13,153 bases of DNA. Origin: Syntrophomonadaceae bacterium (GTDB taxonomy: Bacteria > Bacillota > Syntrophomonadia > Syntrophomonadales > Syntrophomonadaceae). The stretch is taken from assembly GCA_028683995.1 (NCBI GenBank), contig JAQUGU010000019.1, positions 1 through 13,153 of the forward strand, read 5' to 3'. A model generated the notes under the pieces. That model searched no databases. It was not told the DNA's origin and saw only the letters and a program-made list of their open reading frames with translations. The first letter of the stretch is position 1. Every line of letters begins with the position of its first letter. The position numbers and the translations under genes were made by a program. Shown here one piece after another: positions 1 to 7,100 of the stretch.

Positions 1-23
1 TGGAATGTAAAAACGTCAAACAT
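1..23 (-). CDS. Possible start of the next minus-strand gene (cut by window edge)
   Basis: An ATG at 23 follows a GGGGAG ribosome site with five bases between. It opens a frame reading MFDVFTF up to the left edge, with no stop in the seven codons visible. An extended -10 promoter lies just upstream. In B. subtilis an FtsK/SpoIIIE DNA translocase gene is found in this area after ylzJ, but seven residues are far too few to identify the product. A second ATG at 28 lies too close to the ribosome site to be preferred. Confidence 0.3.
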
Positions 24-49
24 CTCATCTCCCCAAAAGTACTTTATAA

Positions 50-58
50 ATTATAGCA
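50..58 (-). promoter_or_regulatory. Extended -10 sigma-A-like promoter for the leftward gene
   Basis: On the minus strand the sequence reads TGCTATAAT, a perfect TATAAT (50-55) preceded by the TG of an extended -10 element. No good -35 box is seen at 16-18 bases, which is normal for extended -10 promoters. It lies after the ylzJ terminator and about 27 bases before the ATG at 23, so it probably starts a new transcription unit. Confidence 0.5.
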
Positions 59-85
59 TAGTGCCGGTAAAACATACCTCCTAAC

Positions 86-113
86 CATAAATAAGTCCGG
101 GGACAACCCGGAC
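86..113 (-). terminator. Intrinsic terminator after ylzJ
   Basis: GTCCGGG (95-101) and CCCGGAC (107-113) form a perfect 7-bp stem with a 5-base loop. On the minus strand it is followed by TTATTTAT, a broken T tract. It sits 18 bases past the ylzJ stop and closes the tepA-ylzJ transcript. The other side is also AT-rich, so it may work both ways. Confidence 0.7.
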
Positions 114-131
114 ATATTTATTGTAGCGTTT

Positions 132-347
132 TTATATACTTGGTTTTAGTTCGATTATACTGCCTGGTTGATATTGCTGATTTATATAGTCCATGGGGTC
201 GGTACTGTCCAGGCTTAATACTCTAACCTGGTCAACATCCAGGCACTCGCCATTTAGATGTCCGCCGGAGGGTAGTTGTATCCTTATTCGGGGAAATGTT
301 TCGTTCTGATTAAGGGCTTCCCAAGGGTTAGGAATATAGATTATCAC
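132..347 (-). CDS. ylzJ: YlzJ-like small protein
   Basis: This 71-aa protein is encoded directly after tepA, the position of ylzJ in B. subtilis and many spore formers. It contains the MIIY start, a LPSGG turn and a tail with YQPGSIIEL that fit the small YlzJ-like family, whose function is unknown. The start is GTG at 347, sharing the GTGA overlap with the tepA stop, so the two are probably translationally coupled; the G-rich end of tepA serves as ribosome site. No signal peptide or membrane segment is seen. Identification rests on both gene order and sequence; the role is inferred only as sporulation-linked by neighbourhood. Confidence 0.8.
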   Translation of the reverse strand: MIIYIPNPWEALNQNETFPRIRIQLPSGGHLNGECLDVDQVRVLSLDSTDPMDYINQQYQPGSIIELKPSI

Positions 348-1051
348 TGTACCACCCCCCCCTTACTATCCTTTAATTCGCGAATCTTCTGTACCGCATC
401 CTTAAGACCTCCAACTGCATCAATTAATCCGCAATCAACTGCATCCTTACCCACCAGAACAGTGCCAATATCCCGGGCCAGATCTCCGGTTCTAAACATC
501 AATTCCCGGAACTTCTCTTTCGTCACCCGGGAATGCTCGACCACGAATTTAACTACCCGGTCCTGCATCTTGTCCAGGTATTCATAAGTCTGGGGAACGC
601 CGATTACCAGGCCCGTGAGGCGGATTGGGTGAATCGTCATGGTCGCCGAAGGGGCAATAAATGAATAATCACTGCTCACGGCTATACTGGCGCCTATGGA
701 ATGTCCCCCGCCCAGCACTATCGAAACGGTAGGCTTGGATAAGCTGGCAATCATTTCAGCCAATGCCAGACCCGCCTCAACATCTCCTCCCACGGTATTT
801 AAAACTACCAGCAGTCCCTTTATCTGCGGATTTTCTTCGACTGCCAGCAGTTGGGGAATTATATGTTCATACTTGGTAGTCTTGTTTTGCGGCGGCAAAA
901 CCATGTGACCCTCAACCTGTCCGGCTATAGTTAAGCAGTGGATATCACTTTTAAATGAAGGTATATCAATCTGTCCTATTTCCTTTATATTATCTAACTT
1001 CTGCTCCTGGGTTGTTTCCTCATGAGTTGTTTCTCCATTATCATGCGCCAT
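344..1051 (-). CDS. tepA: TepA, ClpP-like serine protease of the sporulation cluster
   Basis: The 235-aa product belongs to the ClpP/crotonase-fold peptidases and matches TepA, described in B. subtilis as a translocation-enhancing protein. Visible catalytic residues are the nucleophile Ser118 in GGGHSIGAS, His141 in MTIHP and probably Asp194 in LARDIG; an oxyanion-type GG occurs at 88-89. The N-terminal ~30 residues are polar and charged. I chose ATG 1051, which has an AGAAGGGAG site upstream, because the longer in-frame reading to 1165 runs back through a terminator hairpin. The extension would add a hydrophobic stretch (MRIPFLFWVILIV, from ATG 1120) that could act as a membrane anchor, so it cannot be excluded. 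The gene overlaps ylzJ at its end, and a G8 run lies five codons before the stop. In B. subtilis tepA follows rnjB directly; here a two-gene module separates them. Confidence 0.88.
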   Translation of the reverse strand: MAHDNGETTHEETTQEQKLDNIKEIGQIDIPSFKSDIHCLTIAGQVEGHMVLPPQNKTTKYEHIIPQLLAVEENPQIKGLLVVLNTVGGDVEAGLALAEMIASLSKPTVSIVLGGGHSIGASIAVSSDYSFIAPSATMTIHPIRLTGLVIGVPQTYEYLDKMQDRVVKFVVEHSRVTKEKFRELMFRTGDLARDIGTVLVGKDAVDCGLIDAVGGLKDAVQKIRELKDSKGGVVQ

Positions 1052-1121
1052 TAATAATGCCGCTCCCTTCTTAAACCTATTTACTATTAGAATTACCCAA
1101 AACAGGAACGGAATACGCATT

Positions 1122-1152
1122 AAAAAAACTACCCGGCTGGTAAACCGGGTAG
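1122..1152 (-). terminator. Intrinsic terminator closing the DUF4160-DUF2442 module
   Basis: CTACCCGG (1129-1136) and CCGGGTAG (1145-1152) form a perfect 8-bp stem with an 8-base loop. On the minus strand seven T residues (1122-1128) follow directly. This is a textbook terminator for leftward transcription, 42 bases past the DUF2442 stop. It would cut tepA off from the genes to its right. Confidence 0.88.
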
Positions 1153-1194
1153 CGTAAAGTTCCAAAGGTATAGAAAAAACGATAACTTAACAAA

Positions 1195-1527
1195 TTAAGT
1201 GCCTGGCACCTTTTCCGTTGATCCCATATACACAGCATCTTTGCATAAGTCAATTCTATTATTCCAATGAACACTGGAGTCAATGTTTTTATCTATGTCC
1301 CATGCAATATTGCCATACTCATCAATAAACACTTCTTTAAACTTGTTTTTATCCTTCAGTATTTCAAATACCCCAAACAGGTTCTTGGACATATCATAGA
1401 CCCGAACCTCGTTGTTATCAAAATACACCGTTAGGGAATAATTCTCATTTGGAATTACCCTAACAATTTCCCTGGTGCCAGTGTTAAAATACTCTTTAAC
1501 CTTTTGCGGTATACTAGCAATCTTCAA
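1195..1527 (-). CDS. DUF2442 family protein
   Basis: The 110-aa product resembles DUF2442 proteins, short mixed alpha/beta proteins of unknown function: an N-terminal 'y.l.v.Fdn.evrvyD' strand pattern (about residues 25-46), a central 'F..v.iD..GnI.WD' segment (66-78) and the 'IDLC.DAVY' end. The start is TTG at 1527, with GGGAGGTG five bases upstream; an upstream ATG in the same frame (1602) lies inside the preceding gene and has no good ribosome site. The last residues (KVPGT) and the stop are encoded by a palindromic repeat. It follows the DUF4160 gene by 20 bases. DUF4160 and DUF2442 genes often occur side by side in bacteria and have been suspected of being toxin-antitoxin-like pairs; that role is inference here. 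Confidence 0.75.
   Translation of the reverse strand: MKIASIPQKVKEYFNTGTREIVRVIPNENYSLTVYFDNNEVRVYDMSKNLFGVFEILKDKNKFKEVFIDEYGNIAWDIDKNIDSSVHWNNRIDLCKDAVYMGSTEKVPGT
1199..1210. repeat. GTGCCTGGCAC palindrome (REP-like fragment)
   Basis: The sequence GTGCCTGGCAC is a palindrome around a central T, followed by CTTTT. Short elements of this kind recur in many Firmicute genomes, often in intergenic space; I recognise the motif from memory and cannot count copies here. It encodes the last residues and lies against the stop of the DUF2442 gene, so the element probably arrived at the 3' end of that gene. Confidence 0.5.
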
Positions 1528-1547
1528 GAAAACACCTCCCAATAATT

Positions 1548-1808
1548 CTATTTTAGAGGTTCGATAGAAAAAAGTTCTTTTTGCTTCTGGGCAAGATGCC
1601 ATAATTCCTGTAGTTCATCTTGGTGTAACGCTGCCCAACCGTACAACATTTTTAATTGTTTGTTAGGCATTTGTCCATTAATCAACTCGATATCTTCTAT
1701 AGAAACACTACAGCTACATTCTCCATATTCAGCATGAAAATGTGGAGGAAGATGGTCACGATAATTCATGTATATTTTAATACCCCGAAACATGCATATT
1801 GTTGGCAT
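1548..1808 (-). CDS. DUF4160 family protein
   Basis: The 86-aa product has the signature of DUF4160: an N-terminal 'MPTICMFRGIKIYM' strand, then 'DHLPPHFHAEYGE' (about residues 18-30), the His-rich core typical of the family, a short 'I.dieli.GqmP' strand and a C-terminal helix with 'W...H..EL...W'. Function is unknown. I chose ATG 1808 because GAAGGGA lies seven bases upstream and family members begin MPTI; an in-frame ATG at 1826 lacks a ribosome site. The gene is the first of a two-gene unit with DUF2442. It begins 48 bases past the RNase J stop, and part of that gap is a repeat-like fragment. No promoter is evident, so it may be read through from rnj. Confidence 0.85.
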   Translation of the reverse strand: MPTICMFRGIKIYMNYRDHLPPHFHAEYGECSCSVSIEDIELINGQMPNKQLKMLYGWAALHQDELQELWHLAQKQKELFSIEPLK

Positions 1809-1836
1809 TTTATATTCCCTTCCCATTTATCAACAT

Positions 1837-1853
1837 AACCGTCCCCGTAACAC
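1837..1853. repeat. AACCGTCCCCGTAACAC repeat-like fragment
   Basis: This 17-base stretch in the gap after the RNase J stop (minus strand GTGTTACGGGGACGGTT) matches a short motif I recognise as dispersed in Firmicute and other genomes, often near REP-associated tyrosine transposases. No transposase is present here. It marks the right edge of the DUF4160-DUF2442 module. Recognition is from memory; copy number in this genome is not known. Confidence 0.4.
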
Positions 1854-1856
1854 GCT

Positions 1857-3521
1857 TTACACTTCCATAATTATCGGTAATATCATCGGCCTGCGACCCG
1901 TTTTTTCATACAAATGTTTGCCTAAACGTTCACGTATCTGAGCTTTAATAACCGCCCACTCGCTGATATTCTTCTTGGCACATATATCCAGAGCTTCCCT
2001 TACCCTCTCCCGGGCATCCTCTATTAGCTGCTCGGATTCCCTGACATAGACGAATCCTCGGGTAACTATATCAGGTCCGGCGACCACATTGCCGCCATCC
2101 TTGTTAATAGTCACCACCACAATCATAATACCATCCTGGGATAGCTGTCTGCGATCACGCAAAACAATATTGCCGACATCTCCTACTCCCAGGCCATCAA
2201 CTAGAATCCTACCTGAAGTAACCTTACCTGATATACTGGCCTTTTTCTTACCAACTTCAATAATCTGGCCGTTTTCGGCTACAAATATCCGGGAACGGGG
2301 TATACCTAGACTCTCCGCCAGTTTGGCGTGTTTCATGAGATGTCGGTATTCTCCGTGTACCGGTATAAAATACTTGGGCCTAATCAGATTCAGTAAAATC
2401 TTAAGCTCTTCCTGGGAAGCATGTCCGGAAACATGTACCCCCATAGTTTTTTCATAAATAACCTCGGCACCCTGACGAAATAAAAGATCAACCGTTTTTG
2501 CCACTAATTTTTCGTTACCAGGAATAGGACTAGCTGAAATAATTACCGTATCCCCGGCCTCAATACTCACCCAACGATGGTCGGCGGTAGCCATACGAGT
2601 TAGCGCGGACATTGGCTCGCCCTGTGAACCGGTAGTAACTATTACCACTTCCTGGGGTGGATACTTGTTTATATCTTCCATCTCAATCAATATGCCCTCC
2701 GGCATATCTATATAACCTAACTCCTGTGATATCTTCACATTATTTACCATACTGCGGCCAACTACAGCTATTTTTCTACCGTATTTTTGGGCTGTACATA
2801 TCACCTGCTGAATCCGGTGTACATTGGAAGCAAAAGTGGTAACAATTATTCTACCTTCGCATTTACCAAACAGGTCATCAAAGGTATTGCCCACCACTTT
2901 TTCCGACATAGTAAAGCCAGGTTTATCAGCATTGGTGCTGTCCCCCAGCATTACCAGAACACCTTTTTCTCCCAGTTCCGCCAGTTTACGAAAATCCACT
3001 ACCTGACCATCAACCGGAGTCTGATCCAGCTTTATATCACCGGTATGCAGAATTATACCCAGCTGGGTGTGAATGGCTATACCCATAGCATCAGGTATAC
3101 TGTGACTGACTCTAAAAAACTCTACCTCAAAAGGCCCGATCTTCAAAATATCCCGTGGTTTAACGACGTGTAAGTTTTCGTTGCTCAGGTCATGTTCTTT
3201 TAATTTTCCTTCCACTATACCCAGAGTAAGTCTGCTTCCATAAACTGGAACATCCATCTCTTTTAAAAGATAAGGAAGGGCGCCGACATGATCTTCATGC
3301 CCATGGGTTAGTAAAATTGCTTTAACTTTTTCTCTATTTTCTAACAAATAAGTAATATCAGGAATTACGACGTCAATTCCGAGCAATTCCTCTTCAGGAA
3401 ACATCAGACCAGCGTCGATTACAACAATGGTATCCTGATATCGGAAAGCCGTCATATTCTTGCCTATTTCCCCTAAGCCGCCCAGGGAAATAATCTGAAT
3501 TCGGGAATCAGCATCCGACAC
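1857..3521 (-). CDS. rnj: Ribonuclease J (5'-3' exo/endoribonuclease)
   Basis: RNase J degrades and matures RNA from the 5' end using two zinc ions. The 554-aa product matches the family length (B. subtilis J1 and J2 are 555). It opens with the beta-lactamase signature 'IQIISLGGLGEIGKN', carries the metal motif HGHEDH at 73-78, a second metal region with HTGD near 159-162, the beta-CASP domain in the middle, and C-terminal motifs VHVSGHAS (362-369) and HGEYRH (389-394). The start is GTG 3521 with AAAGGAGGTG upstream; an earlier in-frame ATG at 3560 would leave almost no leader behind the promoter. Position next to dapA corresponds to B. subtilis rnjB (ymfA). Whether the genome has a second RNase J cannot be seen. 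Confidence 0.95.
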   Translation of the reverse strand: MSDADSRIQIISLGGLGEIGKNMTAFRYQDTIVVIDAGLMFPEEELLGIDVVIPDITYLLENREKVKAILLTHGHEDHVGALPYLLKEMDVPVYGSRLTLGIVEGKLKEHDLSNENLHVVKPRDILKIGPFEVEFFRVSHSIPDAMGIAIHTQLGIILHTGDIKLDQTPVDGQVVDFRKLAELGEKGVLVMLGDSTNADKPGFTMSEKVVGNTFDDLFGKCEGRIIVTTFASNVHRIQQVICTAQKYGRKIAVVGRSMVNNVKISQELGYIDMPEGILIEMEDINKYPPQEVVIVTTGSQGEPMSALTRMATADHRWVSIEAGDTVIISASPIPGNEKLVAKTVDLLFRQGAEVIYEKTMGVHVSGHASQEELKILLNLIRPKYFIPVHGEYRHLMKHAKLAESLGIPRSRIFVAENGQIIEVGKKKASISGKVTSGRILVDGLGVGDVGNIVLRDRRQLSQDGIMIVVVTINKDGGNVVAGPDIVTRGFVYVRESEQLIEDARERVREALDICAKKNISEWAVIKAQIRERLGKHLYEKTGRRPMILPIIMEV

Positions 3522-3573
3522 CCTAACACCTCCTTTATTCAATTTTAAGGTTCCGAACATAACCACCTCGCTT

Positions 3574-3602
3574 ATTATAGCCCATAAGACAGTTATATAC
3601 AA
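3574..3602 (-). promoter_or_regulatory. Sigma-A-like promoter of rnj
   Basis: On the minus strand TTGTAT (3597-3602) and a perfect TATAAT (3574-3579) are separated by exactly 17 bases. The predicted RNA start near 3567 lies about 45 bases before the GTG start of RNase J. The promoter follows the dapA terminator, so rnj forms a new unit. Confidence 0.72.
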
Positions 3603-3642
3603 CTTCATATAATGGCAGGTTTTGTTAATTTTTATGTAAATT

Positions 3643-3676
3643 AATTAAGGATAGACCCTTTCGCCTATCCTTAATT
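3643..3676 (-). terminator. Terminator after dapA
   Basis: AATTAAGGATAG (3643-3654) and CTATCCTTAATT (3665-3676) form a perfect 12-bp inverted repeat with a 10-base loop. It begins seven bases after the dapA stop. The flanks are AT-rich on both sides, but the downstream minus strand has only a mixed A/T tract, so strength is uncertain. Confidence 0.65.
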
Positions 3677-3683
3677 TAGCTTG

Positions 3684-4571
3684 CTATGCTTGCGGTAATA
3701 ATTTTGCATTAATTAATAATTCCTGTATAAATATCTTTTCGGTTTCATTAGCCTCCACCAGTGGTAAGCGTAACCCTCCTACATTTTGTCCCAACTGGTT
3801 TAATACCTCTTTCAGGGGTACCGGATTAGTGGTAATAAACAGCCCCTTAAAAATGGGGAAAAGCTGTTTATGTAAATCACCGGCCCGCTTAACCTCCCCG
3901 TTACCAAAGGCATCTATCATGGCCAAAATTTCTTTGCCCACCAGATGAGAAGCAATACTTACCACACCGCGTGCACCCAGGGCCATCATAGGTAAAGTAA
4001 GAGAATCATCACCGGAGTAAACTGTCATTTCCTCGGGCAGCAGGGTCATCAGGGTGGATACCTGATCCATACTGCCACTGGCCTCTTTGATGGCAACTAT
4101 GTTTTCAATTTTAGCCAGCCGGGTAACTGTTTCTGGTAGCAGGTTAATGCCGGTACGTCCAGGAACATTGTATAGCATTACAGGTAAGGATATAGCCCCG
4201 GCAATTTTCCTAAAATGCTGGTATAATCCCTCCTGGCTAGGTTTGCTATAATACGGGCATACCAGCATAACACCGTCTACACCTAATTTTTCCGCCTCTT
4301 TACTTAATTCCAGTGAATGCTGGGTATCATTGGAACCGGTTCCGGCCCATACCGGGATACGTTTACCCAGTTTACCTTTTACGGCTGCAAATAGCTTTAG
4401 TTTTTCTTCATCAGTTAATACCGGGGATTCACCGGTAGTTCCGCTAACTACAATACCTTCACTGCCATTGTTGGCCAGGTAATCAGCCAGTTCTGCCGCT
4501 CTGGCATAATCGACCTGCAATTTGTCATCGTATGGGGTTATCATTGCAGTCAACAGCCTGGGAATCGTCAT
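3684..4571 (-). CDS. dapA: 4-hydroxy-tetrahydrodipicolinate synthase
   Basis: DapA condenses pyruvate with aspartate semialdehyde, the first step unique to lysine, diaminopimelate and dipicolinate synthesis. The 295-aa length is typical. Visible active-site residues are the Schiff-base Lys162 in VAIKEASG, Tyr134 in MLYNVPGRTG with Arg139, and the GTTGES loop at 44-49. It forms a (beta/alpha)8 barrel and acts in the cytosol. Its ATG at 4571 has a modest GGCGGTGA ribosome site. A 213-base gap with repeat-like sequence separates it from dapG, longer than the other gaps in the cluster, and a hairpin terminator follows it. The product also feeds dipicolinate synthase encoded upstream. Confidence 0.97.
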   Translation of the reverse strand: MTIPRLLTAMITPYDDKLQVDYARAAELADYLANNGSEGIVVSGTTGESPVLTDEEKLKLFAAVKGKLGKRIPVWAGTGSNDTQHSLELSKEAEKLGVDGVMLVCPYYSKPSQEGLYQHFRKIAGAISLPVMLYNVPGRTGINLLPETVTRLAKIENIVAIKEASGSMDQVSTLMTLLPEEMTVYSGDDSLTLPMMALGARGVVSIASHLVGKEILAMIDAFGNGEVKRAGDLHKQLFPIFKGLFITTNPVPLKEVLNQLGQNVGGLRLPLVEANETEKIFIQELLINAKLLPQA

Positions 4572-4633
4572 TTTATCACCGCCACTTCTATGTTATTAAA
4601 ATAATAATGTCACTACTCGAACCGGGTAGACAC

Positions 4634-4708
4634 ATGGGTTAAGCCCCTGCACCCATTCGGTAAATATTTATATTGCCCCCTGGGGACACAGATGTATCCA
4701 TTGATACA
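4634..4708. other. Short hairpins in the dapG-dapA gap
   Basis: ATGGGT (4634-4639) pairs with ACCCAT (4651-4656) across 11 bases, and TGTATC (4693-4698) pairs with GATACA (4703-4708) across four. Between them is CCCCTGGGG. These could be pieces of an interspersed repeat or weak processing or attenuation structures in the dapG-dapA transcript. I see no lysine-riboswitch core or T-box signature, and no convincing promoter. Confidence 0.35.
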
Positions 4709-4725
4709 ATTATTTATTAAATAAA

Positions 4726-4768
4726 AATCCGCGTAAATCCTTATAAATCAGCGCGATCCGCGTGAATT
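4726..4768. repeat. Degenerate ~10-base repeat of AATCCGCGTA type
   Basis: Four units follow one another: AATCCGCGTA, AATCCTTATA, AATCAGCGCG and ATCCGCGTG, then AATT. The AATCCGCGTAAATC type of sequence is dispersed in intergenic regions of many bacteria (from memory). Here it lies about 16 bases past the dapG stop within an operon. Its function is unknown. Confidence 0.5.
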
Positions 4769-4784
4769 AAAACCTATTTCCTAT

Positions 4785-6005
4785 TTAATTTCCCAATTCG
4801 AATTTATCATGCAAAGCATTTACTGCTTTTCCCAAGTCTTTTTCCTTAACCAGGCACCATATATTGGTATATGAATCTCCAGACTGCAGTATATTAATCT
4901 CTTGCGCATTCATGGCCGCTACTACACTGGCCATTACACCGGGGATTCCGGTCATGGCCGCTCCCACTACAGCCACCTTGGCGCAATTCATTTCCATTAT
5001 GGGCTCGATATTAATCCCTTTAAGAGCCTTCCAGGCTCGATCCGCCTGTTCACCCTGTATGGTGAAAACAATGCGATCAAGCTGTACATTTATAAAATCT
5101 ACACTTATACCGGCATCAGCCAGGCTCTGAAAAACATTCAGCTCCAACTGAGTTCCATTATTATTGCTATCCTCTATTTTAATCTGAGTCAGATTGGATG
5201 TATAGGTTATTCCTGTTATCAATTGGTCTTTAATCATGCGCTGATTGCCGTTATCGTAAAGCTGGTTACTTATCAGCGTACCTGTACTATTCAAGCGGGT
5301 AGACCTTACCCTGAGAGGTACATTTCCCTGCATGGCAATTTCTATAGCCCGGGGATGAACTACTCTGGCGCCCTCCCGGGCTAATTGGCAAATTTCATTA
5401 TAGCTTATAGCATCAAGCAATCGGGCATTGGTTACTATGCGGGGATCTGCCGTCATAATGCCCTCTACATCGGTAAAAATATCAATTATTTCAGCATTTA
5501 AAGCTACTCCCAGAGCACTGGCAGTGGTATCGCTTCCTCCCCGTCCCAGGGTAGTAAGTTCCCCATTCTCACTTATGCCCTGAAATCCGGCTACCACCGG
5601 TGTAATGTCATTTTCCAGGCAGTCCATTATATTTCCAGGGTTAACATATAAAACATGGGCATTGCCAAAATTTCCGTCGGTAACTACTCCTGCCTGTTCT
5701 CCGGTAAGAAACCTGGTCTTTATACCTGTGTTGGAAAGATGATTGGCCAGTAATACTCCAGATATTATCTCTCCACAGGACATAATCATATCCATTTCTC
5801 TATCCAAAGGCTCTGGATTAGTTTCCTTTACCAGCTTAATAAAAGTATCTGTAGCATACGGATCATTTTCTCTTCCTATAGCTGATACTACAACTACCAC
5901 TTTCCTGCCTGAACTAATGGTTGAGCTAACAATACTGCTGACCCGCGACCGCAGCTCAGTGGTGGTAAGAGAAGTTCCCCCAAACTTCTGTACAGCTATT
6001 TTCAA
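4785..6005 (-). CDS. dapG: Aspartate kinase (DapG type)
   Basis: Aspartate kinase phosphorylates aspartate with ATP, the entry step to lysine, diaminopimelate, threonine and methionine. The 406-aa product is close in length to B. subtilis DapG (404). The kinase domain shows KFGGTS at 7-12, GRGGSDTT at 154-161 and TDVEG.MTADPR at 178-189. From about residue 255 two ACT domains follow, the usual site of feedback control; DapG of B. subtilis responds to diaminopimelate, but the effector here cannot be read. The start is TTG at 6005, with AAGGTG six bases upstream and the family N-terminus MKIAVQKFGGTS. It lies 14 bases after asd and is surely co-transcribed. An internal start for a separate beta subunit was not established. 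Confidence 0.96.
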   Translation of the reverse strand: MKIAVQKFGGTSLTTTELRSRVSSIVSSTISSGRKVVVVVSAIGRENDPYATDTFIKLVKETNPEPLDREMDMIMSCGEIISGVLLANHLSNTGIKTRFLTGEQAGVVTDGNFGNAHVLYVNPGNIMDCLENDITPVVAGFQGISENGELTTLGRGGSDTTASALGVALNAEIIDIFTDVEGIMTADPRIVTNARLLDAISYNEICQLAREGARVVHPRAIEIAMQGNVPLRVRSTRLNSTGTLISNQLYDNGNQRMIKDQLITGITYTSNLTQIKIEDSNNNGTQLELNVFQSLADAGISVDFINVQLDRIVFTIQGEQADRAWKALKGINIEPIMEMNCAKVAVVGAAMTGIPGVMASVVAAMNAQEINILQSGDSYTNIWCLVKEKDLGKAVNALHDKFELGN

Positions 6006-6019
6006 ATATATTCACCTTC

Positions 6020-7036
6020 TTAATAAAGGTTTTTCTCAATGATTAGCCCGGCTATCTGAATAGCATTGGTAGCTGCGCCTTTTCTAATCTGGTCTGCTGC
6101 TACCCAGATGACCAGACCGTTATCGGTTGATATATCGCGACGTATCCTGCCGACAAACACCTCATCCCGGTAAGAGGAATAAAGAGGCATAGGATACTGG
6201 TTATTCTGGGGATCATCCTGCACTACTATCCCCGGGGCCTGAGATAGAATTTCCCGGGCTTGAGCAACCGAGAGGGGTTTTTCCGTTTCCAGGTTAATCG
6301 ATTCAGAATGGCTCCGGTATACCGGTACCCTTACTGCCGTAGCAGCAATTTTCAGTTCTGGAGCATGCATAATTTTTTGGGTTTCCCAAACCATTTTCAT
6401 TTCTTCCCGGGTATAGCCTTCTTCTACAAAAACATCAATGTGGGGGATAAGATTAAAGGCTATAGGGTACTGGAACACTTCCAGTACCGGCTGAGAACCG
6501 TTCATATGCGCCTTAGTATGCTGATCCAGTTCGTCCAGCCCAGCTTTTCCGGCACCAGAAACGGCCTGGTAGGTGGAAACCACCACCCTTTTTAGACCTG
6601 CTGCCCGGTGAATTGGATTTATAGCCACCACCATAATAATAGTAGAACAATTGGGATTGGCAATTATCCCTTTATGCCAGTCCAAATCCTCCGGGTTAAC
6701 CTCGGGTACTACCAGGGGAACATTATTATCCAGTCGAAAAGCGTAGCTATTGTCAACAGCAACACAATCATTAGCCACGGCCTCTGGTATCAATTGCTTG
6801 CTAATATCGGTACCTACTGCAAACATGGCTACATCAGCCCATTTAAATGCATCATTGCCGGCAGCCCTGACTGTCAGTTCTTCTCCGGCAAACTTAACTT
6901 TGGTCCCTGCCTCACGGGGATCAGCCAGGCATAGTAATTCTTTTATCTTTAACTGCCGCTCTTCCAGAATTTTTAACATTTCCTGCCCAACTGCACCTGT
7001 TGCCCCAACTATTGCTAACTTTATTCCCTCAGCCAC
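6020..7036 (-). CDS. asd: Aspartate-semialdehyde dehydrogenase
   Basis: Asd reduces aspartyl phosphate to aspartate semialdehyde with NADPH. The 338-aa product has the nucleotide-binding GATGAVG at 11-17, the catalytic Cys130 in NPNCST and the active-site His243 in VPVYRSHSE. It is of normal length with no deletion. The start is GTG at 7036, with GGAGG eight bases upstream. A strong sigma-A-like promoter ends 36 bases before the gene, so asd can be expressed without dpaA and dpaB. It is tightly followed by dapG and probably by dapA on the same message. Confidence 0.97.
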   Translation of the reverse strand: MAEGIKLAIVGATGAVGQEMLKILEERQLKIKELLCLADPREAGTKVKFAGEELTVRAAGNDAFKWADVAMFAVGTDISKQLIPEAVANDCVAVDNSYAFRLDNNVPLVVPEVNPEDLDWHKGIIANPNCSTIIMVVAINPIHRAAGLKRVVVSTYQAVSGAGKAGLDELDQHTKAHMNGSQPVLEVFQYPIAFNLIPHIDVFVEEGYTREEMKMVWETQKIMHAPELKIAATAVRVPVYRSHSESINLETEKPLSVAQAREILSQAPGIVVQDDPQNNQYPMPLYSSYRDEVFVGRIRRDISTDNGLVIWVAADQIRKGAATNAIQIAGLIIEKNLY

Positions 7037-7071
7037 AACCAGTACCTCCTCTAAAAAAACATCTGGTTTCT

Positions 7072-7100
7072 ATTTTAGCACTGCATTTTTTAATTCTCAA
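7072..7100 (-). promoter_or_regulatory. Sigma-A-like promoter of asd-dapG
   Basis: On the minus strand TTGAGA (7095-7100) and TAAAAT (7072-7077) are 17 bases apart, and a TG before the -10 box makes it an extended -10 (TGCTAAAAT). The -35 box contains the dpaB stop codon TGA (7097-7099). This would give growth-phase expression of asd, dapG and perhaps dapA independently of the sporulation genes. Confidence 0.72.

Noticed and set aside
1060..1120. Sigma-A promoter for tepA after the module terminator
   Set aside because: TAATAG with a distant TTCCGT was considered, but both boxes and the spacing are poor; I cannot support a specific promoter.
2787..3173. 128-aa plus-strand open frame within rnj
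   Set aside because: It is a shadow of the RNase J frame, with no ribosome site, no promoter and no recognisable motif.
3522..3608. Longer RNase J starting at 3608 or 3560
   Set aside because: The 3608 start lies upstream of the promoter -35 box, and 3560 leaves only about seven bases of leader; GTG 3521 has a far better ribosome site and gives the family length.
4572..4784. Lysine riboswitch or T-box in the dapG-dapA gap
   Set aside because: I found neither the lysine-riboswitch core motifs nor the T-box AGGGTGGNACCGCG sequence; the gap is better explained by repeat-like sequence.
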